64,000 nucleotides of DNA from Deinococcus hopiensis KR-140 (GTDB lineage Bacteria; Deinococcota; Deinococci; Deinococcales; Deinococcaceae). The notes under the pieces are model-generated. The model saw nothing but the letters and a program-made list of their open reading frames with translations, was not told where the DNA came from and did not search any database. The stretch is from assembly GCF_900176165.1 (NCBI RefSeq), contig NZ_FWWU01000006.1, positions 186,001-250,000 on the forward strand. Direction: 5' to 3'. A program made the translations under genes and the position numbers. This document shows positions 54,396 through 63,621 of this stretch, in pieces (positions within the stretch are counted from its first letter, which is position 1; each line of letters opens with the position of its first letter).

Positions 54396-55202
54396 ATGTC
54401 ACAGCCGACTTTCGTAGGCTCGATTCCTCAACTGTACGAACAGTACCTCGTTCCACTCATCTTTCAACCGTACGCGGTGGACCTCGCTGCCCGTACCGTT
54501 GCCGTTCAACCTCGGCGGGTTCTTGAAGTGGCCGCGGGTACAGGGGCCGTGACCCGAGAACTGGCAAAAGCATTGCCGCCATCCACGTCCATCGTTGCGA
54601 CTGACCTGAGCGAAGCGATGCTCGATCAAGCAATAGGCAGAGGAACTGTACGGCACGTGACGTGGCAGTTGGCCGATGTCATGAAGCTTCCTTTCCCGGA
54701 TGCTGAGTTCGACACGGTGGTCTGCCAATTTGGCGTGATGTTCTTTCCGGAGAAGGCCCAAGCATTGGCAGAAGCCCGGCGGGTATTGCGCCCGGGTGGG
54801 CAGCTCATCTTTAGCGTTTGGGCAGGACTTGAATACAACGATTTTGCATGCACAGTCGTTAAGGCCGTTGACACGTTGTTTCCGCAAAACCCCCTCCGGT
54901 TTGTAAAGAGCGTCCCGCATGGATACCACGATACGGCTGTCATCGCTCAGGACCTTGCGTTGGCTGGATTCACGCGTAACCCTGCGGTCACCATCGTCGC
55001 CAAGGTCAGTTCGGCTGCCTCTCCCCACATTCCCACAGTCGCCTTCTGCTGGGGCACACCTATGCGCACTGAACTTGAGGCACGTGGCCCAGGCACACTT
55101 GACGCAGCGACGACCGTAGCGACAAGAGCGGTGACCGAGCAGTTCGGTTCCGGGGAAGTCGAAGGGAAGCTTCAGGCATACGTTATCTGTGCAATTCGCT
55201 AG
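54396..55202 (+). CDS. Class I SAM-dependent methyltransferase (UbiE-like)
   Basis: A 268-aa methyltransferase. Motif I is VLEVAAGTGAVTRELAKALP (E-x-A-x-G-T-G, about 47-60), then IVATDLSEAMLDQA, ADVMKLPFPDAEFDTVVCQF and the post-motif EARRVLRPGGQLIFSVWAGL. This is the Methyltransf_11/UbiE pattern used on small molecules. The substrate is unknown. The ATG at 54396 (MSQPTFVGSIPQLYEQYLVP) has GGAGGG 8 nt upstream. Base composition is noticeably lower in GC than neighbouring genes, suggesting recent acquisition. The gene is monocistronic. Confidence 0.85.
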   Translation: MSQPTFVGSIPQLYEQYLVPLIFQPYAVDLAARTVAVQPRRVLEVAAGTGAVTRELAKALPPSTSIVATDLSEAMLDQAIGRGTVRHVTWQLADVMKLPFPDAEFDTVVCQFGVMFFPEKAQALAEARRVLRPGGQLIFSVWAGLEYNDFACTVVKAVDTLFPQNPLRFVKSVPHGYHDTAVIAQDLALAGFTRNPAVTIVAKVSSAASPHIPTVAFCWGTPMRTELEARGPGTLDAATTVATRAVTEQFGSGEVEGKLQAYVICAIR

Positions 55203-56004
55203 GCGCTCACCCTCTGGCAGGTCCTACAAAACTGTTCCGCTTCGCGCTCCCCACATCGCGGCCCTGCTCGGCATGCAGGAATGAAGTTTGGCGGGTGGGC
55301 GCCGCCTTTTGAACCTGAGCAGGCATAAGAATGGCTTTTGATCGTCTCAGACGAGGACGAGCGCCATGGAGCCCAAACCGAAAGATGTCCGCACACCCGC
55401 GCGAGCGGGTTCCACAGAGGAGGCGCCCGGACACCCCCAAAGCAAAGGAACGGTCCACCCCTCGGCCACCCAGTCCCCAGGAAACCCCAGCAGCACCGTG
55501 ACGCCCCATGGTCCATGTCCCCATGGTCCATGTCCCCGAGGAGCAGGCGTCGGCCCTGCAGTACGCCGGGCATTTGCAACCCGTGCGCTGGGGGTTGGGC
55601 CGGCCAAAAGGCGAGCGCGTCCACCTTCCCAACATGGACGCGCGGGGGGATGGTGCCGGCCGCCGGATGGGTCTGGGCCCGTCCCCCGCTTTCGCCGGAG
55701 AGGTGGCTTTCGGGTCGCCTCTTTTCTTATGGAGCATGGGAAAGTGCTGAGGTGCTCGGCGCCTCTGGCGTAGCGCCTTTGCTTTCCCAAGTTCCGCCTC
55801 GCTCTGGTTCCTGGGGTAGGTCCTCGGGAGAGACCGCAGCGATGTGGCCCATGGAGCCGGCAATCCTGAAGAGAGTAGATGAAGGAGAACACATTTTTCG
55901 AAGGTTTTCGTTATATGCCAAGTCATAAGGTTGGCAAGAGATAAAGAGGGCTGCCTGGTCCTCCCGTGTGATCCACATGGATTCCTTTCGGAGGCCCCCA
56001 GCAC
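55203..56004. other. Intergenic with a short tandem repeat
   Basis: No gene supported; the long minus-strand frame across here is antisense to the next gene. Two tandem copies of a 15-bp unit, CATGGTCCATGTCCC, are at about 55507-55536. The last 150 bp, AT-richer, probably hold the promoter of the HD-GYP gene. Confidence 0.4.
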
Positions 56005-57012
56005 ATGATCCTGCCCGTTGTTACCCTCAGTCCGAATGACACTTTCGACTATCAATTGCTGTTCGACCACGCTGGCGTCGGCCTCCTGGAGATCGATTTC
56101 GACGGTTGCATCCGCCGCATCAACGCCAATGGCGCGGCTTTCTTCGGTCGCTCGGCCGAAGTCATCACCGGGCAGAACGTCACGGTCCTCACCCATCCTG
56201 AGGACATTCCCCGGACAATCGACGCTCTCCAGCAGGTCGTCCGAGGTGACACGTCCCTGGCCGTCCTGGAAAAGCGTTACGTCCGTGCAGACGGTGAAAT
56301 CGTCTGGTCCCGCTCCCGCGTTTCCCTGCTGCCCACACGGTCCGGGCCAGCCACCTCTGTGATCGCCGTTATCGCGGATATTACCGACCTCAAGCGCGCG
56401 CAACAGGACCTTGAAGCGCTCAACCTCAGCCTCCAGGCAACCCTCGAAGGTGGCCTGCTCGGACTCGGCATTGCCTTGGAAGCCCGCGATCTGGAGACCT
56501 CCGGCCATACCCTGCGGGTGATGCAGTACAGCTTGCAACTGGGAGAGGCCCTCGGTCTGGATGCCGTGATGCTTACCGAACTCAAGCACGGTGCCAGTCT
56601 GCACGACCTCGGCAAACTCACCATCCCAGACGCCGTGCTCCTCAAACCGGGCCGCCTGGACGCCGCGGAATGGGCCCTGATGCAAACCCATGCGCACAAC
56701 GGCTATGAGATCGCCTCTCGCATTCCAACGCTGCCCCGCCTGGCGCTGGACGTTATTCGGCACCATCACGAACGCTGGGACGGCACAGGGTATCCAGACC
56801 GCCTCGCTGGTACGGACATCCCCCTCCTGGCGCGAATTTTTGCCGTGTGCGACGTCTATGACGCCCTGACCAGCGAACGGCCCTACAAGCGTGCCTGGTC
56901 GCACCAGGCTGCGGTCGATGAGTTACGTGCCCAGAGAGGACGGCAATTTGACGCTGAAGTGGTGGACGCTTTTCTCGCTTTGTTTCCTGTGGTCTCGTCC
57001 CTTACGGGTTAA
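56005..57012 (+). CDS. PAS-HD-GYP phosphodiesterase-type protein
   Basis: 335 aa. An N-terminal PAS domain (about 12-130; LFDHAGVGLLEIDFDGCIRR, then GQNVTVLTHPEDIPRTIDAL and the terminal VIADITDLKRAQQDLE) is followed by HD-GYP (about 145-335): SGHTLRVMQYSLQLGEALGL, LHDLGKLTIPDAVLLKPGRL (H200/D201) and RHHHERWDGTGYPDRLAG with the GYP motif (262-264). It is expected to hydrolyse cyclic di-GMP, as for the larger protein at 18000. The HD-GYP parts of the two share LHDxGKxxIPDAxLLKPG and PxTARxFAxxDVYDALTSxRPY-like stretches. No LOV cysteine is present. The ATG at 56005 follows GGAGGCCCCCAGCAC. No operon partner. Confidence 0.88.
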   Translation: MILPVVTLSPNDTFDYQLLFDHAGVGLLEIDFDGCIRRINANGAAFFGRSAEVITGQNVTVLTHPEDIPRTIDALQQVVRGDTSLAVLEKRYVRADGEIVWSRSRVSLLPTRSGPATSVIAVIADITDLKRAQQDLEALNLSLQATLEGGLLGLGIALEARDLETSGHTLRVMQYSLQLGEALGLDAVMLTELKHGASLHDLGKLTIPDAVLLKPGRLDAAEWALMQTHAHNGYEIASRIPTLPRLALDVIRHHHERWDGTGYPDRLAGTDIPLLARIFAVCDVYDALTSERPYKRAWSHQAAVDELRAQRGRQFDAEVVDAFLALFPVVSSLTG

Positions 57013-57178
57013 CGCTTTCCTTCAGGGTGGCCGCGCCCTTGCCGCCGATGGTCTTGCGGCTCGGGGTGCACAGACCGGGCTGCGTCACGCTTTGGGGCAG
57101 TGGGGGAGACCGGCATTCAGGGCAGCATGGTGTGGCGCTTCAAGTCTTCGCCTCCTCGCTGGTCAAAGGTGAAATGAT

Positions 57179-57314
57179 AAGGATTGCGGTGAATTATTAC
57201 TTCATCACGGACTTATCCCAGCGGAGCGAGCAGGAAAAACGGTGACGCAGAGGCGCGGAATCCCCGGAGCGGACTTGCAAAGCGGCGCAGCAGAGGGGAT
57301 GCAACGGATGATCC
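57179..57314 (+). repeat. Dispersed repeat family A, copy
   Basis: AAGGATTGCGGTGAATTATT, then GAGCGAGCAGGAAAAACGGT, GACGCAGAGGCGCGGAATCC, CCGGAGCGGACTTGCAAAGC and ACGGATGATCCGAAGAGGGT. The middle TGCAACG segment is missing relative to the copy at 58399. Confidence 0.6.
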
Positions 57315-57821
57315 GAAGAGGGTATGCCTTAGCCAGCCAGACCTGCAGCCCCCTCTGCTGCGCCGCGTTCGTCCCCGTCGTCTTCACCGGCGGCCATTGC
57401 CGGGCAGGGGGGCTTTTCCGCCACACGGTTTCGCCGGGGTGACCAAACTCTGGAGCCTGACGAGGTCTGGGGTATGTTCGGGCGCCTCTGGGTCTACGGC
57501 TGCTGGACGCGCGTGGTCGACACACTTTCCCCACAGGGTGAGGGCCTCCTGCCGGCCCCGGATTTGTCCTTCTGGAGTACTGCACCGCTGTCAACGAAGA
57601 TGGGAGACCGAATGCGCATTTTTAATTGCTCTTCAGCGTTCCGCGCGTTTTCTCACCGCTGTTCCCCTTCCTTGTGTGCAGTTGGCTGACCTGCCACGCC
57701 GAGCGCGAGCCGCCGCGCCACCATTCCAGTTCGGGGCGCTGTAGGCGGCCTGCGCGGACATCCGTTGCCGTGGCGCTGGGCGCTCGTCTTTTGATACCCG
57801 TTGACGATGTCGAGCTTACAC
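57315..57821. other. Intergenic, gene scraps only
   Basis: The plus strand near 57445-57510 reads LEPDEVWGMFGRLWVYGCWT, faintly like an IS1-type DDE segment (LELDELW..VG). The evidence is too thin to call. Nothing else was recognised. Confidence 0.3.
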
Positions 57822-58115
57822 TCAAAGCGGCAGACCCTCAACGAGCACCATGTCAAACTCAGCAATGCCTTCTCTGGCCTGCTTGGCCTCTCCGTAGGCT
57901 TCGGAGGCATACCACGCCTCTGCAAGGTCTAGGGTCGGGAACTCCACCAGCACCATCCGCTCAGGGTGATATGAACCTTCCAGCACACGGAGGCGACCTC
58001 CTCGCACCAGGTAGTGGCCGCCAAACTGCTTGACGGACTGCTCGGCCAGGTCACGGTACGTTTGGATGCGGGTGGTATCAGAAACGCGCGTGTTCACAAT
58101 CACGTAGGCAGGCAC
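57822..58115 (-). CDS. DUF1330 family protein
   Basis: 97 aa. MPAYVIVNTRVSDTTRIQTY, GGHYLVRGGRLRVLEGSYHP, ERMVLVEFPTLDLAEAWYAS and YGEAKQAREGIAEFDMVLVE cover the whole DUF1330 dimeric alpha/beta-barrel (ferredoxin-like) fold, including the RxVxxEFP and AxxWYxSxxYxxAxxxR motifs. The role is unknown. The GTG at 58115 has TAGACT 6 nt upstream and no ribosome site, pointing to a leaderless transcript. The gene is monocistronic. Confidence 0.85.
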   Translation of the reverse strand: MPAYVIVNTRVSDTTRIQTYRDLAEQSVKQFGGHYLVRGGRLRVLEGSYHPERMVLVEFPTLDLAEAWYASEAYGEAKQAREGIAEFDMVLVEGLPL

Positions 58116-58121
58116 CTTGGC

Positions 58122-58127
58122 AGTCTA
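58122..58127 (-). promoter_or_regulatory. Putative leaderless -10 of the DUF1330 gene
   Basis: TAGACT on the minus strand ends 6 nt before the GTG start codon, and no Shine-Dalgarno is present. Confidence 0.4.
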
Positions 58128-58398
58128 CAAAGGCTGGCCCGTACCGCGAAAACCCTCGTTGAAACAAGCAGGGCCGTGGCCGGTGGGGGTCAACGGTTGG
58201 ACCCGGCGTCAGGCGTTCGATGACTCCTCACGCTATGGGCCCAGCCCGGCGCGGGGCCGTGACGCGTTGAAGCAAGCCAACCGCTCTGGTAGGGCGGTCC
58301 AGCCGTCCCTGTGCGGCCCTGACCACCCAACACCTCTTGGGCGAGCGAAAGAACCGGGAGACCTGGCCCAGTTTCATCCCTGCTCTGTAGCCCTGATG

Positions 58399-58554
58399 AG
58401 GATTCCGGTTCATCCGTGATGAAACACGGGCCAACCCGAGCAGACGTGCAACGCGGCGCCGCAGAGGGGGCAGGCGAAACGGCGACACAGAGTCGTGGAA
58501 GCCCCGGAGCGGACTTGCAGAGCGGCGCCGCAGAGGGGACGACATGGATGATCC
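58399..58554 (+). repeat. Dispersed repeat family A, full-length copy
   Basis: Runs AGGATTCCGGTTCATCCGTG, ATGAAACACGGGCCAACCCG, AGCAGACGTGCAACGCGGCG, CCGCAGAGGGGGCAGGCGAA, ACGGCGACACAGAGTCGTGG, AAGCCCCGGAGCGGACTTGC, AGAGCGGCGCCGCAGAGGGG and ACGACATGGATGATCC. It is the most complete member seen and carries the internal motif CGGCGCCGCAGAGGGG twice. Confidence 0.65.
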
Positions 58555-58654
58555 CCAAACCGTATGAGGCGTCGGGCTGATTTCGCCCCATACAGGGAAA
58601 ACGGCTGCACAGGTGGAGTCAGTAGCATGCCCGAAGGATCAAGGAGGTCCCCTC

Positions 58655-59572
58655 ATGCCCAATCCATTTATTCAACCCACCCCCATTGAGCCACTGACCT
58701 CCGACGGGTTCAGCGTCACGCTACTTGGTACGGGAACCCCTCGCGCCTACCCTGGAGCGGCCAAACCCGCAGTGGCTGTTGCTGTGGCGGGGCAGGTCCT
58801 CTTGTTTGATTGCGGCAGTGACACCGTTCGGCAACTCATCGCGTCCGGCCTCATGCCGCAACGCATCCGGGACGTGTTTTTCACCCATCACCATTACGAC
58901 CATAACGCTGGTTTCCCAGATTTATTCATCAGCAGTTGGCGGACTCACGTTGGCGTCATCAATGGCCGGAGCCGGTCTATGCGTGTCTATGGTCCAACGC
59001 GTACCCAGGAGATTGTCGGCGGGTTCTACCGCGCTTTGGCCTACGACATAGATTTGCGCGTGGCTTACAATAAATCTGAGGCCGAGGGCGCTTCCGTTGA
59101 ATTCTTCGAGCAGAATGCGGGTGTCGCGTTCGATGAAGGTGGCGTGCGGGTCACGGCCTTCGAGGTGGACCACCGGCCCGTACACCCCGCCTTGGGATAC
59201 CTCATTGAGTACCGTGGACGTCGTGTGGTGATCAGCGGTGACACCCGCCCAGTGCCGAATACTGTCCGCCACGCTCACGAAGCGGACCTTTTGATCCATG
59301 ATGCTTACAACGGGCAGTGGTTGAGTGAGATCGCCGCTGAGAATCCGGCACAGGCTGTGCAAGTGACCAACCCGGCGAAGTACCACACCACCACGCTCGA
59401 AGCAGCGCAAGTGGCTCAGGACGCGAGGGTCAAACACCTGGTCCTTACGCACCACATCCCTGTGCCCCAGGCGACGCCGGAGGCTGAAGTGGCGTACACA
59501 GCGGGAATGTCAGAAATCTACAGAGGGAAGATCACCGTCGGACGCGACCTGATGCGTTTCAATCTCTTATAA
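58655..59572 (+). CDS. MBL-fold metallo-hydrolase (RNase Z / arylsulfatase-like)
   Basis: A 305-aa metallo-beta-lactamase-fold enzyme. FSVTLLGTGTPRAYPGAAKP is the first strand and loop, VLLFDCGSDTVRQLIASGL the second, and FFTHHHYDHNAGFPDLF the HxHxDH zinc motif. TAFEVDHRPVHPALGYLIEY carries the third His, VVISGDTRPVPNTVRHAHEA the bridging Asp, and LVLTHHIPVPQATPEAE the last His. The layout matches the RNase Z-like/AtsA subgroup rather than glyoxalase II. The substrate is unknown. AAGGAGG 7 nt before the ATG at 58655 supports this start. The stop is immediately followed by a partial family A repeat. Confidence 0.85.
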   Translation: MPNPFIQPTPIEPLTSDGFSVTLLGTGTPRAYPGAAKPAVAVAVAGQVLLFDCGSDTVRQLIASGLMPQRIRDVFFTHHHYDHNAGFPDLFISSWRTHVGVINGRSRSMRVYGPTRTQEIVGGFYRALAYDIDLRVAYNKSEAEGASVEFFEQNAGVAFDEGGVRVTAFEVDHRPVHPALGYLIEYRGRRVVISGDTRPVPNTVRHAHEADLLIHDAYNGQWLSEIAAENPAQAVQVTNPAKYHTTTLEAAQVAQDARVKHLVLTHHIPVPQATPEAEVAYTAGMSEIYRGKITVGRDLMRFNLL

Positions 59573-59673
59573 GGATTCAGGTGAATCTGTTATTTCATAA
59601 CGGATTCACCTGAGCGGAGCGAGCAGGAAAAACGGTGCTGGGGAGGCGCGAAATCACCGCAGCGGAGCCCTCG
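59573..59673 (+). repeat. Dispersed repeat family A, partial copy
   Basis: GGATTCAGGTGAATCTGTTA, then ACGGATTCACCTGAGCGGAG and GAGCAGGAAAAACGGTGCTG, ending in GGAGGCGCGAAATCACCG. It abuts the stop codon of the MBL-fold gene and contains GGTGAATC / GATTCACC inverted arms that could act as its transcript end. Confidence 0.55.
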
Positions 59674-59888
59674 GAAGAGAAAGGAAGATTCGGTAACTGT
59701 ATCAAGGGCCGGAAGTTGTTGCCCGCTGACCAGAAAGTTATCGGTGGGGAGTGGTTCGTCGCGCCGCATAAACATTTCCCGGGTGATTCATAGATATGGA
59801 GCCCATTAACCCATCAGGCTATTTAGTCGTCTGGATTCCATCCGTAAATCCATTTGGCAATCTCTTCTTCGGAGGTATACTACGCCGT

Positions 59889-60677
<789 letters not shown>

Positions 60678-60883
60678 CCTCGTCTCCGTCCTACTCGGCT
60701 ACCCCAGCCTCAAGCCCTAAACGGCGTTTGCAGTTGGCGATTCCGTCTCTCAAACACGGGAATTCTCGGGAGGTAACTGGTGAAAGAAAGCCCTTGAACA
60801 ACAGGTTCCTGGAGCAACTGCAACTGTAGTACTAAGGGTCAGTTCACGGTGGCCAGCCAGCTTTTTCCCCAGTTGCCTGTCCT

Positions 60884-60955
60884 ATATGGTTTTCGGATCA
60901 TCTGTTATGTCCCTCTGCTGCGCAGCTTTGCAAGTCCGCTTCTGTGATTCCACGC
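60884..60955 (-). repeat. Dispersed repeat family A, partial copy
   Basis: The reverse complement reads GAATCACAGAAGCGGACTTG, CAAAGCTGCGCAGCAGAGGG and ACATAACAGATGATCCGAAA: the 3' half of the family, closest to the copy at 57179. Confidence 0.55.
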
Positions 60956-60998
60956 GGTGCTGACCCAGGAGGAACGAGCCACAGGGCGGCGAGGGTGT

Positions 60999-61205
60999 TC
61001 ACTTGGGGAGCTCCTCTTGGAGAACCTGCGGCATGTATCCCTCCGGCGCGTGCATCACCTGAGCCGGGGAAACATCCACCCCCGTGCCGAGAAACAGGAG
61101 AATGTGGGCGGGCAGAGCCTCAGGTCCCATGATTTCCCCCCCCTTCTCTCCACACGTCTCGGTCAATAATTCGGTCAGACGTCTCGTCACCAAGCCGACC
61201 AAAAC
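60999..61205 (-). pseudogene. IS200/IS605 TnpA (Y1 transposase) fragment
   Basis: The minus strand reads RRRKVLVGLVTRRLTELLTE, TCGEKGGEIMGPEALPAHIL and LFLGTGVDVSPAQVMHAPEG followed by YMPQVLQEELPK. This aligns with TnpA from KxRRKVLxGxVAxRL through PDHIHLFL and SPSKVMHALKGYTSRxLREEFP. The HUH histidine pair is damaged (PAHILLF instead of PDHIHLF), and both the N-terminus and the catalytic-Tyr helix end are missing or altered. A family B repeat joins directly upstream. Confidence 0.7.
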
Positions 61206-61222
61206 CTTCCGTCTGCGCTCCG

Positions 61223-61327
61223 GGCATGTGTCAAAGTGCGGACTTCTTTTTGCCCGAGCCCAGTGGGCGAGTTTGAAAGAGGCTTGGGGAGAATAGAGCC
61301 GTGAGGGGTGCCCTTCCACTCACGGCG
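61223..61327 (-). repeat. Dispersed repeat family B, copy 4 (next to TnpA fragment)
   Basis: The reverse complement is CGCCGTGAGTGGAAGGGCAC, CCCTCACGGCTCTATTCTCC, CCAAGCCTCTTTCAAACTCG, then GGGCAAAAAGAAGTCCGCAC and TTTGACACATGCCC. GCCGTGAG...CTCACGGC forms the head hairpin. Its tail runs straight into the TnpA remnant, which is the main evidence that family B is an IS200/IS605 left end. Confidence 0.65.
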
Positions 61328-61618
61328 TTCTTCGGACAAATGTTCCAGGGCATCCAACGAAGTGATCATAGATGTGCGGGACACCAGTGCGGTTGTGTCG
61401 GTCGCCCTGCGGCACATACACAACGTAGGCGCCGGGCCTGCCAGCTCCAGTTTCCTGACTGCCACGCCCTCCGCACCGGGTTCCGGCTTTAGCAGCACTC
61501 CCCTGTCGGGCGGCGTGGGCCCGATCGATCGCTCACCCCTGAAGGAGGAGGCTTTGCGCCCACCCCCTTTTCTGTAAGCACCTTTCAAAGTTCCGGATGA
61601 GCACGAGAAGGAGTCTTA
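61328..61618. other. Short intergenic, no gene
   Basis: No supported coding frame. It ends at the TA target of the IS5-type element. Confidence 0.35.
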
Positions 61619-62569
61619 AAGTGCGTCTGAAAAAGGTCAGGGTGGACCTTTGACCAAACGGCGGACCATCAAGCGGATCCTCACCTCGTAGATAAGGTTT
61701 TCAGCCGTCTCCGGCAGCGCTTCATCGTCCCTGGCCATGCGCCTGGATTTCCAGGGCCAGGCAAAGGTCCGCTCTACGACCCAGCGGCGTTTCAGCACCA
61801 CGAATCCCGCAGGCACCTCCACACGTCGTGGAGGTGCGCCTTTCGGTGCCCAGGTGCTCTGCTGTCCTGACCAGGGATGCTTCACGATCTCCAGCATCCA
61901 GCCGAGAAACGTTCCCTGTTCTCCTGCCAGTTTTCCGGTGTATCCCGCATCCGCCCACGGGTGCTTCATTCGGGGAAAAACATTTGGCGCCCCCTCGCAG
62001 GAGGAGGACCACGCCCGCGCGGGGGAAGGACGTCCGCTTCATGCACTTTGATTGCCATGACGAGACAGGGCGTATCCACGAGCAGATCACGCTTCCTTAC
62101 CATTGACCTTCTGACCGCCGTCGTCACCACGTGGCCCACCCGCCTCGGTGGTTATGACCGATTGACTGTCAATCATTCCAGCACTTGGTGTCTCAGGGCG
62201 TCCTTCTCGCACCCGGACGACCTTCACGTAATTTGGTCTGCAACGCTTTCCACACGCCTTGCCGCCTCCACATCCTGTGCGCGTGGTCGGTTGTTTGCCA
62301 GGGGGAAAGATCGTGAGGCCGTCGCCCGCCAGGCCACGACCTCCGCGGAGGACGGAGAAGATGCTCTCCAGAATTTCTTGCAAAGACCACTTGCGCGGTC
62401 GACCCACAAGCAATTCAGGTGGGGTCAGCGGCTGGAGGACGTTCCACCTGGCATCGGTGAGGTCGTTTGGGAGGTCACGCCCGCGTCACGCGGGCACCAC
62501 CTCCGCCCCATCATCCCTCCATCCTCTAATCAGGCAAAACCCGCTCCAGCACGTTTTTCAGTCGCACTT
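61619..62569 (-). mobile_element. IS5-family (IS427-like) element, copy 1, transposase frameshifted
   Basis: 951 bp. The ends are AAGTGCGTCTGAAAAA at 61619 and, reverse-complemented, AAGTGCGACTGAAAAA at 62569, flanked on both sides by TA. The transposase is recognisable in pieces: LTDARWNVLQPLTPPELLVG RPRKWSLQEILESIFSVLR; after a shift RPHDLSPWQTTDHAHRMWRR QGVWKALQTKLRE; after another TPSAGMIDSQSVITTEAGGP; and finally KHPWADAGYTGKLAGEQGTF and VVERTFAWPWKSRRMARDDE. At least three indels kill it. The first 379 bp (from the 62569 end) are identical by eye to copy 2 at 63622. Confidence 0.82.
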
Positions 62570-62571
62570 TA

Positions 62572-62735
62572 TTGATCGCGGTATAAATCGGTATGAATTC
62601 CAGTGGGACGTTCTGCGTGCTGGCCATTTTCCCCGTGACCCGGGGTGCGGAGGACCGGTGCGAACCTACGCCGTGATCAATAAGGAAGTTAAAATTAAGC
62701 AGGAGGACCTATTGGGGGATGGCAGAGACAAGTAG
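62572..62735 (+). pseudogene. 3' fragment of an unidentified gene cut by the IS element
   Basis: Immediately after the IS copy the plus strand reads IDRGINRYEFQWDVLRAGHF, PRDPGCGGPVRTYAVINKEV and KIKQEDLLGDGRDK, then stops. It looks like a genuine protein C-terminus whose 5' part was removed. Family unknown. Confidence 0.4.
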
Positions 62736-62809
62736 AGTCAGCCGATGCTTGCGTACCCCTGGACCTCTTCCGTGTTTCTCAATTCTGCTCAGCTCCTGTT
62801 GGACTTCGC

Positions 62810-63559
62810 TTGATTCCCTGGGTTCCGCTGGCCCGCGCGGCCATTCCCGGCACGCAGCAGGACCTGTGTCTATATCGCCGCGGAGAACAGCTGGAGTTCT
62901 CAATCAAGATCTCGGGCTATGTTAGCGAGCTTATGAACAGCCGCATGCACGCTTCTGAAGATGCCCTGGCCGAGCTGGGCTGCGCAGTGATTGTGGACCG
63001 CCCAGAGCCGCATGTCCTCGTTGGAGGCCTCGGCATGGGCTTTACTCTTGCTGCTGCCCTGAAGGCATTAGGACCAAACAGCGTGGTTACGGTAGCCGAA
63101 TTGGTGCCGGAGGTCGTGGAATGGAACAGGGGGCCGCTGGGCGAGTGCGCCGCCTTCCCCCTTAAGGATCCCCGTGCCCACATTCATGTGGGTGACGTCG
63201 CTGAACTGCTGCGACAAGGACCCGCAATCTATGACGCCGTGCTGCTGGACGTAGACAATGGCCCTCATGGCATGACGCACCACGGAAATGACTGGCTCTA
63301 CTCGCCGCCTGGACTGGCTGCCGCGCGGCGGACCTTACGGCCTGAGGGCGTGCTTGCCATCTGGTCAGCTGCAGCAGATCACCGATTTACGCAGCGTCTC
63401 CGGCGAGCAGGCTTCCGGGTAGACGTGCGAACGGTGCGTGCCCGCCCTGGCAAGGGCGCCTACCACACCATATGGTTAGCGCACCGGACACCCGATGTGG
63501 CCGCTGGCCAGACTCAATCCCCAAAGCGGGTGCGTCGCAAGCGAAGTGCGCGGCCCTAA
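62810..63559 (+). CDS. Spermidine-synthase-like methyltransferase-fold protein
   Basis: 249 aa from a TTG start (IPWVPLARAAIPGTQQDLCL). YRRGEQLEFSIKISGYVSEL MNSRMHASEDALAELGCAVI is the N-terminal beta part. The SAM-type fold follows with PHVLVGGLGMGFTLAAALKA (motif I GGLGMGF), VVTVAELVPEVVEWNRG (acidic residue after beta2), HIHVGDVAEL and DAVLLDVDNGPHGMTHHGND. This is the spermidine-synthase-like subgroup. True polyamine synthases usually have a YDVIIxDxxDP gatekeeper, here LLDVDNGP, so the substrate is uncertain. The basic tail SPKRVRRKRSARP is unusual. The gene is enclosed by two inverted, outward-reading IS copies. Confidence 0.78.
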   Translation: MIPWVPLARAAIPGTQQDLCLYRRGEQLEFSIKISGYVSELMNSRMHASEDALAELGCAVIVDRPEPHVLVGGLGMGFTLAAALKALGPNSVVTVAELVPEVVEWNRGPLGECAAFPLKDPRAHIHVGDVAELLRQGPAIYDAVLLDVDNGPHGMTHHGNDWLYSPPGLAAARRTLRPEGVLAIWSAAADHRFTQRLRRAGFRVDVRTVRARPGKGAYHTIWLAHRTPDVAAGQTQSPKRVRRKRSARP

Positions 63560-63621
63560 CGTGGCTGGAACGCGAGCAATCGTTCGTCGGGATTGCCTCG
63601 TTCTCGGAGTTGTTGTTTCTA

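Noticed and set aside
55207..56904. 565-aa minus-strand open frame
   Set aside because: Mostly antisense to the PAS-HD-GYP gene. The remainder is low-complexity.
57440..57600. IS1-type transposase scrap (LEPDEVWGMFGRLWVYG)
   Set aside because: Only a few residues resemble the family and no further motif supports it.
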